In this document: positions 26,682 through 34,778 of the stretch, piece after piece | Position numbering within the stretch: position 1 is the first letter of the stretch | Layout: each line of letters opens with the position of its first letter | Assembly: GCA_021325365.1 (NCBI GenBank) | Contig: JAJPHF010000058.1 | Span: 1 to 64,000 of the forward strand | Length of the DNA stretch: 64,000 nt | Source of the DNA: Pseudomonadota bacterium | GTDB taxonomy: Bacteria; Chloroflexota; UBA6077; JAJPHF01 | Reading direction: 5' to 3' | The notes under the pieces: model-generated | What the model was told of the DNA's origin: nothing | Seen by the model: the letters and a program-made list of their open reading frames with translations, nothing else | Database searches by the model: none | Made by a program: the position numbers and the translations under genes

Positions 26682-27740
26682 CTACAGCCCGTAGAAGCGC
26701 CGCGCGTTGTCGCTCACGATCTTGGTAGCGACGGTGGGGCTGAAGCGGCCGGCTTGCGCCATCTCCAGAATGACGCGGTGCGCGCCTAGCTCGGCCGACT
26801 GGTCGACGTGGCTGTAGTCGGTGCCCACCATCAGGTAGTCCTCGGCGCCGTAGTTCAGCAGGTAGGCGATGTCGTCCTCGGTGTCGCAGGTGACGTAGAA
26901 GCGGTTATGCGCCAGGAAGCCGGTCTTGAAGTCATAGCCGGCCTTCGCGGCCTTGCCGCGCATCCCGACTTGCTTGATCACGTAGGGGATCCACGAGGCG
27001 CCCGTCTCGATGAAGCCGAAGCGCAGGCGCGGGAACTGGTCGGGCACGCGGGCGTCGGCCAGCGAGATGCACGCCGAGATCACGTTCACCTCGGCCACGC
27101 GGGCGCTGTCGGCCGTGTTCGAGACGTGCGGGTCGCCGACGCCCTGGTGCAGGCAGATCGGCAGGTCCAGGCCCTCGGCCGCCTCGTAGAGCGGGAAGAA
27201 GTAAGGGTCGCTCGCCGCGCGCTCGCCGCACTCGGCGCCCTTCTTCATCACGCCGCAGGCGCCGTGGTCCTTCGCCCAGCGCAGCTCCTCCGCCACGCGG
27301 TCCATGCTCAAGAGCGGCGCCTGCGCCACCCAGCGCAGCCGCCCGCCCGACGGCGCCGTGCGGTCGGCCAGCCAGCGGTTGTAGGCCCGGCACAGCGCCA
27401 GCTCGGCGTCGGCGCGGTCGGTCACGGCGTGCAGGAACGTCGTCGGGAACAACACCTGCGTCTCGATCCCCAGCGCGTCCATGTGGCGCAGGCGCGCGTC
27501 CACGTCCAGCAGCTCGCGCGTCTCGACGGTGGTGCCGGTGGCCTGGTCGCTGCGGAAGCGGCGCAGCCGCGCGTTCCCCGTGATCAGCCAGAGCCGGTGG
27601 CGCCGGCCGTCGGCCGGGCCGATCGGCTCGCCCGCCGACAGCTCGAAGCTGATCGGGCGGAACCGCCGGTCCGCCTCGGCCAGGTACTCCCAGGTCTGCT
27701 CGTTCTCGTCGATGTGGGCGTCGGCGTCGATGGCGCGCAT
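26682..27740 (-). CDS. Amidohydrolase family protein
   Basis: A 352-aa amidohydrolase-2 barrel. It has the N-terminal metal pair in AIDADAHIDE, a histidine in PICLHQGVGDPH, and VGTDYSHVD near the end with the metal-binding Asp. It begins with the same IDADxHxxExxxTWEYL pattern found in the pseudogene at 29035. The likely reaction is metal-dependent hydrolysis or decarboxylation of a small carboxylate. It lies back-to-back with another amidohydrolase at 27868. Confidence 0.87.
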   Translation of the reverse strand: MRAIDADAHIDENEQTWEYLAEADRRFRPISFELSAGEPIGPADGRRHRLWLITGNARLRRFRSDQATGTTVETRELLDVDARLRHMDALGIETQVLFPTTFLHAVTDRADAELALCRAYNRWLADRTAPSGGRLRWVAQAPLLSMDRVAEELRWAKDHGACGVMKKGAECGERAASDPYFFPLYEAAEGLDLPICLHQGVGDPHVSNTADSARVAEVNVISACISLADARVPDQFPRLRFGFIETGASWIPYVIKQVGMRGKAAKAGYDFKTGFLAHNRFYVTCDTEDDIAYLLNYGAEDYLMVGTDYSHVDQSAELGAHRVILEMAQAGRFSPTVATKIVSDNARRFYGL

Positions 27741-27867
27741 GGCCTCTCCCTCCCGCTCGTCCGGCCCGCTGGCGACAGTCTAGCAGCCCGCCGCCCGGCG
27801 CTCCACCCGCTTGCCCTCACCGGGGGCTGACTGGTAGATAGTTAGGCAATCTAGGAGGTGAACAGCC

Positions 27868-28947
27868 ATGGCCACCCGCGTTGCCACCCGGGTCGTCGAC
27901 GGCGACGGCCACGTCTTCGAGGACCACGAGGGCATCCTCGCCCACATGCGCTCGCCCTACCGCGAGATCGCCCAGCGGCGGGGCAGCCTGTGGCCGCCAC
28001 TGGACCACCTCCACGACGGCCGCGCGGTCGAGACGCCACCGATGCGCGACCGCCGGCCGCGCGTCGGCCCGGAAGGCTGGCTGGCGTTCCTCGACGACGT
28101 GGGCATCGACTGGACGGTCCTGTATCCCACCGTCGCCCTGGCCTACGGGAAAATCGTCAGCCTGGATTACGCCGTCGAGGTGACCCGCGCCTACAACAAC
28201 TGGCTGCACGAGACGTACTTGCAGTTCAGCCCGCGCTTCAAGGGCATGGCGATCATCCCCATGCAGGACCCCGAGGAGGCCGTGAAGGAGCTGCGGCGCG
28301 CGGTCACCGAGCTGGGCATGCTGGGCGCGATGATGCCGTCGAACGGCCTGCCGCAGCCGCTCGGCTCGAAGCCGTACTGGCCGATCTACGCCGAGGCCGA
28401 GCGGCTCGGCTGCGCGCTCGCCATCCACGGCGGCTGCCACGACCGCTTCGGGCTCGACCACCTGAACATGTACGTGCCGGTCCACGCGCTCGGCCACCCG
28501 TGGGGCCTCACGATCAACTGCGCGAGCGTGGTGTACAACGGCATCTTCGACCGCTTCCCCGGCGTCCGCCTGGCCTTCCTGGAGGGCGGCATCGCCTGGC
28601 TGCTGCTCTGCCTGGAGCGCTTCCACTCGTCGCACGAGACGCACTTCCAGCACATCCCCGCCGACCAGTACGGCCCGCGCGAGGGCGAGCGGCCCGACCA
28701 GTACATCGTGAAGCACATCCGCGAGGGGCGCTTCTACGTCGGCTGCGAGACGGAGGAGCTGACGCTGCCGTTCGCGCTGAAGGTCGTCGGCAACCAGCCC
28801 TGGCTCTACTCGTCGGACTTCCCGCACGAGGTCACGAACCAGAGCTGCAAGCACGACATCGAGGAGCTGCTGGAGAGCGACGAGCTGACCCAGGCCGACA
28901 AGGAGGCGATCCTCGCCCGCAACGCCGAGCGCTTCTACCGCCTGTAG
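27868..28947 (+). CDS. Amidohydrolase family protein
   Basis: A 359-aa amidohydrolase-2 barrel. It has VDGDGHVFEDHEGIL at the N-terminus (metal ligands), AIHGGCHDRFG mid-protein and YSSDFPHEV near the C-terminus. GGAGGTG precedes the ATG. It is divergent from the amidohydrolase at 26682 with about 125 bp between them. A strong hairpin lies 37 bp after the stop. It belongs to the same broad group as 16098, 40866 and 62579. Confidence 0.88.
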   Translation: MATRVATRVVDGDGHVFEDHEGILAHMRSPYREIAQRRGSLWPPLDHLHDGRAVETPPMRDRRPRVGPEGWLAFLDDVGIDWTVLYPTVALAYGKIVSLDYAVEVTRAYNNWLHETYLQFSPRFKGMAIIPMQDPEEAVKELRRAVTELGMLGAMMPSNGLPQPLGSKPYWPIYAEAERLGCALAIHGGCHDRFGLDHLNMYVPVHALGHPWGLTINCASVVYNGIFDRFPGVRLAFLEGGIAWLLLCLERFHSSHETHFQHIPADQYGPREGERPDQYIVKHIREGRFYVGCETEELTLPFALKVVGNQPWLYSSDFPHEVTNQSCKHDIEELLESDELTQADKEAILARNAERFYRL

Positions 28948-28983
28948 CTATTGCGCTCACCGGGCAAGGGAGTACCGTGCAGC

Positions 28984-29016
28984 GCGGGCTCGCTTGGCGA
29001 CGCCAAGCGAGCCCGC
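28984..29016 (+). terminator. 16-bp palindrome after the amidohydrolase
   Basis: GCGGGCTCGCTTGGCG, one unpaired A, then the exact reverse complement (29001-29016). In RNA this gives a hairpin of about 14 bp. It is placed as a terminator of the 27868 gene and also marks the left edge of the atypical 29.0-31.5 kb segment. Confidence 0.55.
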
Positions 29017-29034
29017 AGCCGTCCAACACCTGCG

Positions 29035-29115
29035 CGGTCGCAGCTTGCGATCCGCCCGCTCCAGATAGTCCCATAGGTGATCTGTCTCGATCACGTGCGC
29101 GGCGGCGTCGATCGC
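29035..29115 (-). pseudogene. Remnant of an amidohydrolase N-terminus
   Basis: On the minus strand the frame reads IDAAAHVIETDHLWDYLE, then RADRKLRP. This is the unmistakable start of an amidohydrolase-2 protein (compare IDADAHIDENEQTWEYL at 27737). After about 27 codons the similarity stops and the frame runs into the palindrome at 28984-29016. The rest of the gene is absent. It was probably cut off by the event that created the neighbouring island. Confidence 0.6.
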
Positions 29116-29194
29116 GCCTATCGCGGCCTCCCCCGGTCTCGCGGTCGTCCTGAATGTAGGCAATCACCCGCGGTATGACCAGCACATCGGGGTA

Positions 29195-29222
29195 TTGACA
29201 ACGGCGGAATGGGTGCTATAGT
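29195..29222 (+). promoter_or_regulatory. Consensus sigma-70 promoter of the island operon
   Basis: -35 TTGACA (29195-29200), 16-bp spacer, -10 TATAGT (29217-29222), also preceded by TGC. This is the best -35/-10 pair in the window. It points at the Cys-rich protein/glycosyltransferase genes 285 bp downstream. Transcription would begin near 29229, just ahead of a 50-codon ORF. Confidence 0.65.
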
Positions 29223-29231
29223 GGGCCTAGC

Positions 29232-29384
29232 ATGGACATCTACTTTGGAGTGTCTCTCGTACCGCTGTTCGTAGACAGGCCTCGTAGCGCCGCTGGTAGC
29301 GCCACGGTACCAGGTATGTCGGGCCTGTCGACTAGTCTGATGTCCCACATCAGACCAACGAACGCGGTGATGCCTCATGCGTAA
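29232..29384 (+). CDS. Small ORF at the start of the island transcript
   Basis: 50 codons starting MDIYFGVSLVPLFVDRPR, with the ATG only about 3 nt past the predicted transcription start. If real it would be translated leaderless. The first residues resemble the start of a luciferase-like monooxygenase, so it may instead be a gene remnant. A 9-bp hairpin (29335-29355) lies inside it. No homology is evident in the rest. Confidence 0.3.
   Translation: MDIYFGVSLVPLFVDRPRSAAGSATVPGMSGLSTSLMSHIRPTNAVMPHA
29335..29355 (+). promoter_or_regulatory. Leader hairpin in the island transcript
   Basis: GTCTGATGT-CCC-ACATCAGAC is a perfect 9-bp stem in the long (about 275-nt) leader between the promoter and the Cys-rich protein gene. 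It could be an attenuator or a protein-binding site. There is no T-run. Confidence 0.4.
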
Positions 29385-29506
29385 CGAGCAGCGCGGTGGC
29401 ATCATGATCCGCCGAGAGACCGCCAGGCCCCATGATCGGGGTCTCCCCCTCTCGGTCAGCAAGTAGTTGTAGGCCCGCAGCCGGGTGTACGACCACGAGG
29501 CTGACA

Positions 29507-30598
29507 ATGAATACGTTACAGTCCCTTCCGGCCCGGATCAGAACCCTCGTCGATGCCAAACTGGGGCGCTGCCCACGGTGCATCCGGTCAGCCGTGCTTG
29601 GCACTATCGCGAGCTGGGCCGGATTCGCGATGGTAACTTTGGTCTGGCCGCATTCGGTCGCGCCGCTGGTGGTTGGCCTCCTCGCCGCGAGCTTTACCCT
29701 GCTGCTGCTGCTTCACGTCGTCGCGCTGAGTGGACGGGTAGCGGCAGCACTGCACGAGTTCGAGCGTTGCCAGCCGGCCGACGGCCGCGCGGAGCGGGTT
29801 TCCGGGAGTCGGCGGGCCTTCGTGGTGACCGTGCTCCAGGTGAGCGCAGCCGCGCTGACGGCTGCCCTGTTCGGTCGGTGGCTCTTCCAGCCAGGGGAGG
29901 CCGTCGCGCAGGCCGCGCGCTGCGGGGGCGGGCCGCAAAATATCCCCGCGAACAACGCCGCGGCGCAAGTTGGCCCGATAACGGTCAACATTACCGCGAA
30001 TGTCGCCCGGGCAGCCGAGGCCGAAGCCGACAGGAGCCCGGCCGCGATCACGCAGGCGCGGACTTTCGCCGAGGGGTTCTGTGCCAGCATTGCAGCCTGC
30101 CCTGCCGACGCGCTGTGCGCCCTCAAGAACTTCACGGTCTCGTTTCAGGGGGGGTGCGCGCGAATTGTCCCACCGCCCGCCGGCACGCCCGCCGGCCTCA
30201 TCCCATTCAGCTGCACGGGGCGGGTCACTTCCGTGCAGTGCGACTGTGACAAGTGTCAAGGCGAGCATCGTGTGCCGCTCGGAGCGCCGAACCAGCTAAC
30301 GGCGACCATCCCGGCGGATACAGCCCGGGACGCCGTGAGTAAGTTCGAGAGCCTAACGGACCCGGCGTTGCAGGCGGCGGCCAACGCCGTCGTCGCCGCG
30401 TTCTGTGCAGCGTTCCCTCCCTGCATACGGGGTAACGCGCGGCCACCGTGTCGCATGCAGAAAGTCGATAAAGTGATTGCCGACAGTTGCACCGGGCCCC
30501 GCCAGCAACAGGTGCCGGGGTACCTCACGGGCACGACTGTCACAATCAACGTCTTCGACTGCACGGGCCACGTGGACAGGGCGCACTGCCAATGCTAG
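29507..30598 (+). CDS. Membrane protein with two tandem seven-cysteine domains
   Basis: 363 aa, not a family I recognise. A cytoplasmic CPRC pair (22-25) precedes two close membrane helices (about 31-47, 51-75). SRRAFVVTVLQVSAAALTAA (101-120) gives a third, with a signal-like AVAQAARC after it. The exported part holds two copies of a Cys domain. Copy 1 has C192, C198, C204, C217, C236, C245, C247; copy 2 has C300, C306, C315, C328, C352, C361, C363. Spacings Cx5C, Cx12C and CTGxVx4CxC are identical in both. The start ATG at 29507 (GAGG upstream) was preferred to 29432. It overlaps the glycosyltransferase gene by 7 nt. Confidence 0.7.
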   Translation: MNTLQSLPARIRTLVDAKLGRCPRCIRSAVLGTIASWAGFAMVTLVWPHSVAPLVVGLLAASFTLLLLLHVVALSGRVAAALHEFERCQPADGRAERVSGSRRAFVVTVLQVSAAALTAALFGRWLFQPGEAVAQAARCGGGPQNIPANNAAAQVGPITVNITANVARAAEAEADRSPAAITQARTFAEGFCASIAACPADALCALKNFTVSFQGGCARIVPPPAGTPAGLIPFSCTGRVTSVQCDCDKCQGEHRVPLGAPNQLTATIPADTARDAVSKFESLTDPALQAAANAVVAAFCAAFPPCIRGNARPPCRMQKVDKVIADSCTGPRQQQVPGYLTGTTVTINVFDCTGHVDRAHCQC

Positions 30599-31464
30599 CC
30601 CTGCGGCAGCTTCGTGCACGGCTGGCCGGTCTTAGTCTCCGAAGTCTGCCGGGGACCTCGGGTCCGCGAGCGACAGAACCACTCGTCTCCTGTATCATGC
30701 CAACCTACAACCGTCCAGCGTTCGTCCGGCAAGCGGCGCACTACTTCCTGGGCCAAGACTATCCGAATCGGGAATTAGTGGTGGTCGACGACAGCGACCG
30801 GTCGGTGAGGGAGCTCCTGCCGCGCGACCCGCGGATTCGCTACTTCCGCTTGCACGGGGGGATGTCACTCGGCGCGAAGCGGAATGTGGCCGTCGCACGG
30901 AGTCGCGGCGAGATCATCGTCCACTGGGACGACGACGACTGGTATGCTCCGTGCCGGATCAGCTACCAGGTGGGCAGCTTGCTCGAAACCGGTTCTGTCA
31001 TCGCGGCCCTGGACATGCAGGTGGTCTACGACGTGCCGCCCGACCGCTTCTGGTCAGTGAGCCCCCAGCTGCACAAGCGGATCTTTAGCCAGGATATCCA
31101 CGCTGGGACGATTGCGTACCCCAAGTGGTTGTGGCGGTACTTCGACGGCTTCAAGCCACTTGCGAGCGCCGAGGACTTTGCGTTCGTGGAGATCGCCCAC
31201 TTGTGTCACCAACCGGTCCTGAAGCTGTCCAGCGCGGGTGTGTATATCTACGTCCGGCACGGGGGGAACACCTGGCAGTTTCCATGCGGCGAGTATCTCG
31301 ATCCGCAAGGTTGGACAAGAATTGAGGCGCCCGCGTTCATGCCGACCGAGCACCGCGCCTTCTATCAGATGCTGCGCGCGAACAGTGCTTCAGGCGTCCG
31401 TGCGGGCGCTGCGACCGAGACTTCGATTCATCACACCGTGCTGGGGTCTCCCCAGCAGCCGTGA
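30592..31464 (+). CDS. Glycosyltransferase family 2 protein
   Basis: A 290-aa GT-A fold enzyme. It has the nucleotide-sugar site VSCIMPTYNRPAF, ELVVVDDSD, SLGAKRNVAVARSRGEIIVH and the metal-binding WDDDDW. It transfers a sugar from a nucleotide donor; the acceptor is unknown. The ATG at 30592 lies inside the end of the Cys-rich protein gene (overlap 7 nt), so translation is coupled. The pairing suggests that it may glycosylate the Cys-rich protein or act in the same surface structure. That link is inferred only from the gene order. Confidence 0.85.
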   Translation: MLALRQLRARLAGLSLRSLPGTSGPRATEPLVSCIMPTYNRPAFVRQAAHYFLGQDYPNRELVVVDDSDRSVRELLPRDPRIRYFRLHGGMSLGAKRNVAVARSRGEIIVHWDDDDWYAPCRISYQVGSLLETGSVIAALDMQVVYDVPPDRFWSVSPQLHKRIFSQDIHAGTIAYPKWLWRYFDGFKPLASAEDFAFVEIAHLCHQPVLKLSSAGVYIYVRHGGNTWQFPCGEYLDPQGWTRIEAPAFMPTEHRAFYQMLRANSASGVRAGAATETSIHHTVLGSPQQP

Positions 31465-31483
31465 TAGGCACGGGCAGATATCG

Positions 31484-31552
31484 TCAGTACACGTGCAGCT
31501 CGCGGCGGCGCTGCGCGACGCGCTCGGCGAAGGTCAGCTCAGTCGCGCTCAT
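31484..31552 (-). pseudogene. Truncated 22-codon ORF coupled to the VOC gene
   Basis: The ATG at 31552 overlaps the VOC gene stop (ATGA) and reads MSATELTFAERVAQRRREL before a stop at 31484. Tight coupling suggests that it was once the start of the next gene in the operon. It ends 19 bp from the glycosyltransferase stop, at the right edge of the atypical segment. It is interpreted as a gene cut by the island; a genuine short peptide is possible. Confidence 0.35.
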
Positions 31553-31971
31553 GTCTGCTTCCTGGAATACCGTACCTCCTGCAACACCCAGGTGTTGCCG
31601 TCGGGGTCGGCGAAGTCGGCGAACGAAGCGTAGTCGCGATGCTCGGGGTCCGCGCCCGGCGTCCAGGCGCCGGCCGCGAAGTGGCGGACGTCGCTGACGG
31701 CCACGCCGCGGCCGACCAGCTCCGCCCGCGCCGCCTCGATGTCGGCGACGATCAGATGCGTGCCACGCACGGAGCCGGGCTGGGCGTCGGTGATGCCGAC
31801 GCCCACGGTCACCGAGCACGCCGAGCCCGGCGGCGTCATCTGGACGACGCGGAACTGGTCGCCGGCGCGGTGGTCCACGTCCAGGTGGAAGCCGACCTGC
31901 TGGGTGTAGAACGCCTTGGCGCGGTCCACATCCGCGACGGGCAGCAAGACCAACTCGAGCTTCATGTCCAC
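31549..31971 (-). CDS. VOC family (glyoxalase/dioxygenase fold) protein
   Basis: 140 aa from GTG 31971. It has two beta-alpha-beta-beta-beta modules: LVLLPVADVDRAKAFYTQQVGF, then HLIVADIEAARAELVGRGV and FADPDGNTWVLQE. The GTG at 31971 is chosen because AGGAG lies 8 nt upstream. The superfamily includes glyoxalases, extradiol dioxygenases and antibiotic-resistance proteins; the metal ligands here are not complete enough to choose. Confidence 0.82.
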   Translation of the reverse strand: MDMKLELVLLPVADVDRAKAFYTQQVGFHLDVDHRAGDQFRVVQMTPPGSACSVTVGVGITDAQPGSVRGTHLIVADIEAARAELVGRGVAVSDVRHFAAGAWTPGADPEHRDYASFADFADPDGNTWVLQEVRYSRKQT

Positions 31972-32392
31972 GCTGAAGTCTCCTAGAGCGGTTGCCACGA
32001 CGCTTGAGCCACCCCGGCCACCGGGCGGCAGGGGACGAGTCCCTGCCCTACCTCGCGTTTACCGGGATTGCGGGTGGCACCCCCGGCCGGGCGGCAGGGG
32101 ACGAGCCCCTGCCCTACGACGCGACGGACGTATAGTGGCTCAACAGCCGCGATAACTGCTGTATGTGAGTGGTTCGCTCCGCGTCAGCTCCCCCTGCCCA
32201 TACAGGGAGGGGCTGGCGGTAGTCCATTCAGCACCGCCCCTACGATTGTAACGGCTGGTGAGGGAACGGCGGGGGCGGCGGCGTGGCCGAAGCCGGCAGC
32301 CGGGGGTTGGGGGTGCGCGAGCCGGTTTGCTGGTAAGATAGGCCCATCAGTAGCCGGGGCGTTCGAGCGCGCGGAAGCCGTGGAGGTATCCA
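31972..32392. other. 421-bp intergenic region holding repeats
   Basis: It contains two copies of the 21-bp REP-like hairpin (32027-32047, 32093-32113) and a weaker hairpin near 32190 (CTCCCCCTGCC-CATACA-GGGAGGGG). A TAAGAT box at 32334-32339 may be the -10 of the LigB-type gene. No gene was seen. Confidence 0.5.
32027..32113. repeat. Two REP-like hairpin copies
   Basis: GGCAGGGG-ACGAG-TCCCTGCC at 32027-32047 (one mismatch pair) and the perfect GGCAGGGG-ACGAG-CCCCTGCC at 32093-32113. Each is followed by CTAC, and they are spaced 66 bp apart. Same family as at 146-379 and 45785. Confidence 0.75.
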
Positions 32393-33451
32393 ATGGGAGA
32401 GATACTGGGGCTCGGCATCACCCACTATCCGGGGCTGGCCTACAAGGGCAACTTGTCGCGGCGCATCAACCTGCTGCTGGCCGACCCGGCGCTGCCCGAG
32501 CGGCTGCGCTCGCCCGCCAACTGGCCCGCCCCCATGCGCGAGCAGTGGGCCGACGACGAGGGCGCCGCTCACTCCACGCAGCACCGCCAGGACATGATCG
32601 ACCAAATGCGCCGCGCGCGGCAGGAGCTGGATGCCTTCCAGCCTGACTTCGTGGTCATCTGGGGCGACGACCAGTACGAGAACTTCCAGGAAGACTGCGT
32701 GCCGGCCTTCGCCGTGATGGCCTACGACACGGTGGAGATCCGTCCCTGGGAGCACGGCAGCGACCGCGGCGCGAACTCCTGGGACGAGCCGCGGGACACT
32801 ACCTTCACGATCAAGGGCCACCGCGCCGGCGGCAAGTTCATCGCCGGCTCGCTGCTGCACCAGGGCTTCGACATCGCTTACGCTTACAAGCCGCTCCACG
32901 GCCCCGGCCTGGGCCACGCCCACGTGAACTCGGTCCTGTATCTGGACTGGGACCGCCAGGGCTTCCCCCATCCCATCGTGCCGATCAGCGTGAATGCCTA
33001 CGGCCGCAACCTCGTCCGCGCCCACGGGCGGCCGCAGACCCCCTCCGAGATGCAGGCGCTGGGCGACGAGCTGGACCCGCCCGGGCCGCAGCCGTGGCGC
33101 TGCTTCCAGCTCGGCGCCGCCGTGGCGCGGGCGGCGGCCCAGAGCCCCTGGCGCGTAGCGCTCGTCGCGTCGTCGAGCTGGTCCCATTCCTTCCTCGTGG
33201 CCAAGCACGCGCTCATGTACCCCGACGTGGAGACCGACAAGCGCATGTACGAGGCGCTCGTCGCGGGCGATTGGGACGTGTGGCGCAACGTGACCATCGA
33301 GCAGGCCGAGGACCGCGGCCACCACGAGCTGCTGAACTGGTTCTGCCTGGCCGGCGCGATGGCCGAGCTGGGCCGCAAGCCCGACTACGCGGTGTTCCTG
33401 GAGTCGTGGATCACGAACTCCGACAAGGTGTTCGCGGCCTTCCGGCCCTAG
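32393..33451 (+). CDS. Class III extradiol dioxygenase (LigB-type) family protein
   Basis: 352 aa resembling the catalytic LigB-type subunit. Candidate iron ligands lie in ITHYPGLAYKG and GLGHAHVN. The domain also shows DFVVIWGDDQYENF, and SSSWSHSF carries a further conserved histidine. Family members open catechol-like rings with Fe(II) and O2. No small LigA-type subunit is next to it. Near Rieske oxygenases and amidohydrolases it fits aromatic breakdown, but the substrate is not visible. Confidence 0.82.
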   Translation: MGEILGLGITHYPGLAYKGNLSRRINLLLADPALPERLRSPANWPAPMREQWADDEGAAHSTQHRQDMIDQMRRARQELDAFQPDFVVIWGDDQYENFQEDCVPAFAVMAYDTVEIRPWEHGSDRGANSWDEPRDTTFTIKGHRAGGKFIAGSLLHQGFDIAYAYKPLHGPGLGHAHVNSVLYLDWDRQGFPHPIVPISVNAYGRNLVRAHGRPQTPSEMQALGDELDPPGPQPWRCFQLGAAVARAAAQSPWRVALVASSSWSHSFLVAKHALMYPDVETDKRMYEALVAGDWDVWRNVTIEQAEDRGHHELLNWFCLAGAMAELGRKPDYAVFLESWITNSDKVFAAFRP

Positions 33452-33564
33452 CCGCGCGCCCGGTCACGGGCGGGTGCGGGCCAGGCTGGCCCGCACCCGC
33501 CCCGGTAACGCTATCATTGGGGGCGCCCCCGCCCCCGCTCGCGGGCCGCGGCGCGAGGAAGAGC

Positions 33565-34143
33565 ATGGTGTCCACGAGCCAGCCGCCGCTCCCGCCCGCC
33601 CCGCCGAGCGCGCCCGCCGTGCCGCTCGGCAGCCTGTTTCTCGGCTTCTTCGAGCTGGCCCTGTCTAGCTCCGGCGGCGCGCTCGCCCCGGCCCACCGCG
33701 TGCTGGTGGACAAGCGCGGCTGGCTGACGAATCGCGAGTTCACGGAGATCCTGGCGCTCTGCCAGGTGCTTCCCGGGCCCAACGTCGTGAACCTGGCGAT
33801 CTACGTCGGGGGGCGCTACCACGGCGCGGCCGGCGCCGCGGCGGCCTTCGCCGGCCTGCTGCTCGCGCCGCTGCTGGTGATCGTGCCGCTGATGGTGCTG
33901 TACGCGCAGAGCGGACAGAACGAGCTGGTGCGCGGCGCCTTTCGCGGCGTCGCGGCGGCCGCGGCCGGCCTGATGGTCGCCACGAGCCTCAAGGTCGCCC
34001 TGCCCTACCGTCACAGCCTGCGCGCGGTGCTGCTGGCGGCCCTGGCCTTCGCCGGCGTGAGCCTGCTGCACTGGCCGCTACTCGTCGTCGTGCTGGTGCT
34101 CGCCCCCTGCGGCGTCGTCGCGGCCTGGCGAGGCTGGCTGTGA
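33565..34143 (+). CDS. chrA: Chromate transporter, first half-size subunit
   Basis: A 192-aa CHR-domain membrane protein. It has FFELALSSSGGA near the N-terminus, the REFTEILALCQVLPGPNVVN motif and about five to six membrane segments. Half-size CHR proteins act as pairs to export chromate. The ATG at 33565 follows GAGGAAGAG, and the upstream in-frame extension is out of character. It overlaps the second subunit by 4 nt (GTGA). Confidence 0.88.
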   Translation: MVSTSQPPLPPAPPSAPAVPLGSLFLGFFELALSSSGGALAPAHRVLVDKRGWLTNREFTEILALCQVLPGPNVVNLAIYVGGRYHGAAGAAAAFAGLLLAPLLVIVPLMVLYAQSGQNELVRGAFRGVAAAAAGLMVATSLKVALPYRHSLRAVLLAALAFAGVSLLHWPLLVVVLVLAPCGVVAAWRGWL

Positions 34144-34676
34144 GCGACTGGCTGCTGCGTATCCTGGCGGACCTGGTGGTCATCCTGGCGCCGCTGTCGC
34201 TCGTCTCGATCGGCGGCGCCAACACGATCCTGCCCGAGGTACACCGGCAGGTGGTGAGCGTGCGGGGCTGGATGACCGACGCGCAGTTTGCGGACCTGTT
34301 CGCGCTCGCCCGCGCCGCGCCGGGGCCGAACGTGCTGCTGTACAGCCTGGTCGGCTGGAAGGTGGGGGGCGTGCTCGGGGCGCTCGTCGCCACGCTGGCG
34401 ATGTCCGGCCCCTCGTCGCTGCTCGCCTTCGCCAGCCTGCACGCCTGGCGGCGGTTCTACGACGCGCCCTGGCGCCGGCCCGTGCAGGCCGGCGTGGCGC
34501 CAGTGGCGGTGGGGCTGATGTTCGCCAGCGCTTACACGCTCGTCGGCGCGGCCGACACCACCGTCGTGGCGTATGCCGTCACGGCAGCCGCCGCGGCGCT
34601 CACCCTCTGGACGCGGGCACACCCGCTCGCGCTGTTGCTCGCGGCCGCGGCGGTGGCGCTCACCGGCTGGCTCTGA
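34140..34676 (+). CDS. chrA: Chromate transporter, second half-size subunit
   Basis: A 178-aa CHR-domain protein. It has LSLVSIGGANTILPEVHRQV, then the FADLFALARAAPGPNVLLY motif and several membrane segments. GTG start at 34140, coupled to the first subunit. The inverted-topology pair forms the complete exporter. A ChrB-like gene lies about 20 kb away at 54275 rather than in this operon. Confidence 0.88.
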   Translation: MSDWLLRILADLVVILAPLSLVSIGGANTILPEVHRQVVSVRGWMTDAQFADLFALARAAPGPNVLLYSLVGWKVGGVLGALVATLAMSGPSSLLAFASLHAWRRFYDAPWRRPVQAGVAPVAVGLMFASAYTLVGAADTTVVAYAVTAAAAALTLWTRAHPLALLLAAAAVALTGWL

Positions 34677-34715
34677 TATCCGATCCGGCCCTGGGGGTTC
34701 GCCGACGGAGGCGGG

Positions 34716-34771
34716 CCCTCACCCCGCCCCTCTCCCAGAGGGAGAGGGAGTAAGGGAACGCCACCCCCGGA
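34716..34771. repeat. CCCTCACCCC-type hairpin repeat
   Basis: CCCTCACCCCG followed by CCCTCTCCC-AGA-GGGAGAGGG (perfect 9-bp stem) and a GTAAGGGAACGCCACCCCCGG tail. It is a clean intergenic copy of the element found inside mutS2 and pheT, and may serve as terminator between the convergent chrA and DoxD genes. The 38632 cluster carries a similar tail. Confidence 0.7.
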
Positions 34772-34778
34772 TTCGGTA

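Noticed and set aside
32393..33451. Selenocysteine or frameshift candidates in other genes
   Set aside because: I looked for further places where one family continues in frame across a UGA, as in the 20817 gene. All other genes ended where the family normally ends.
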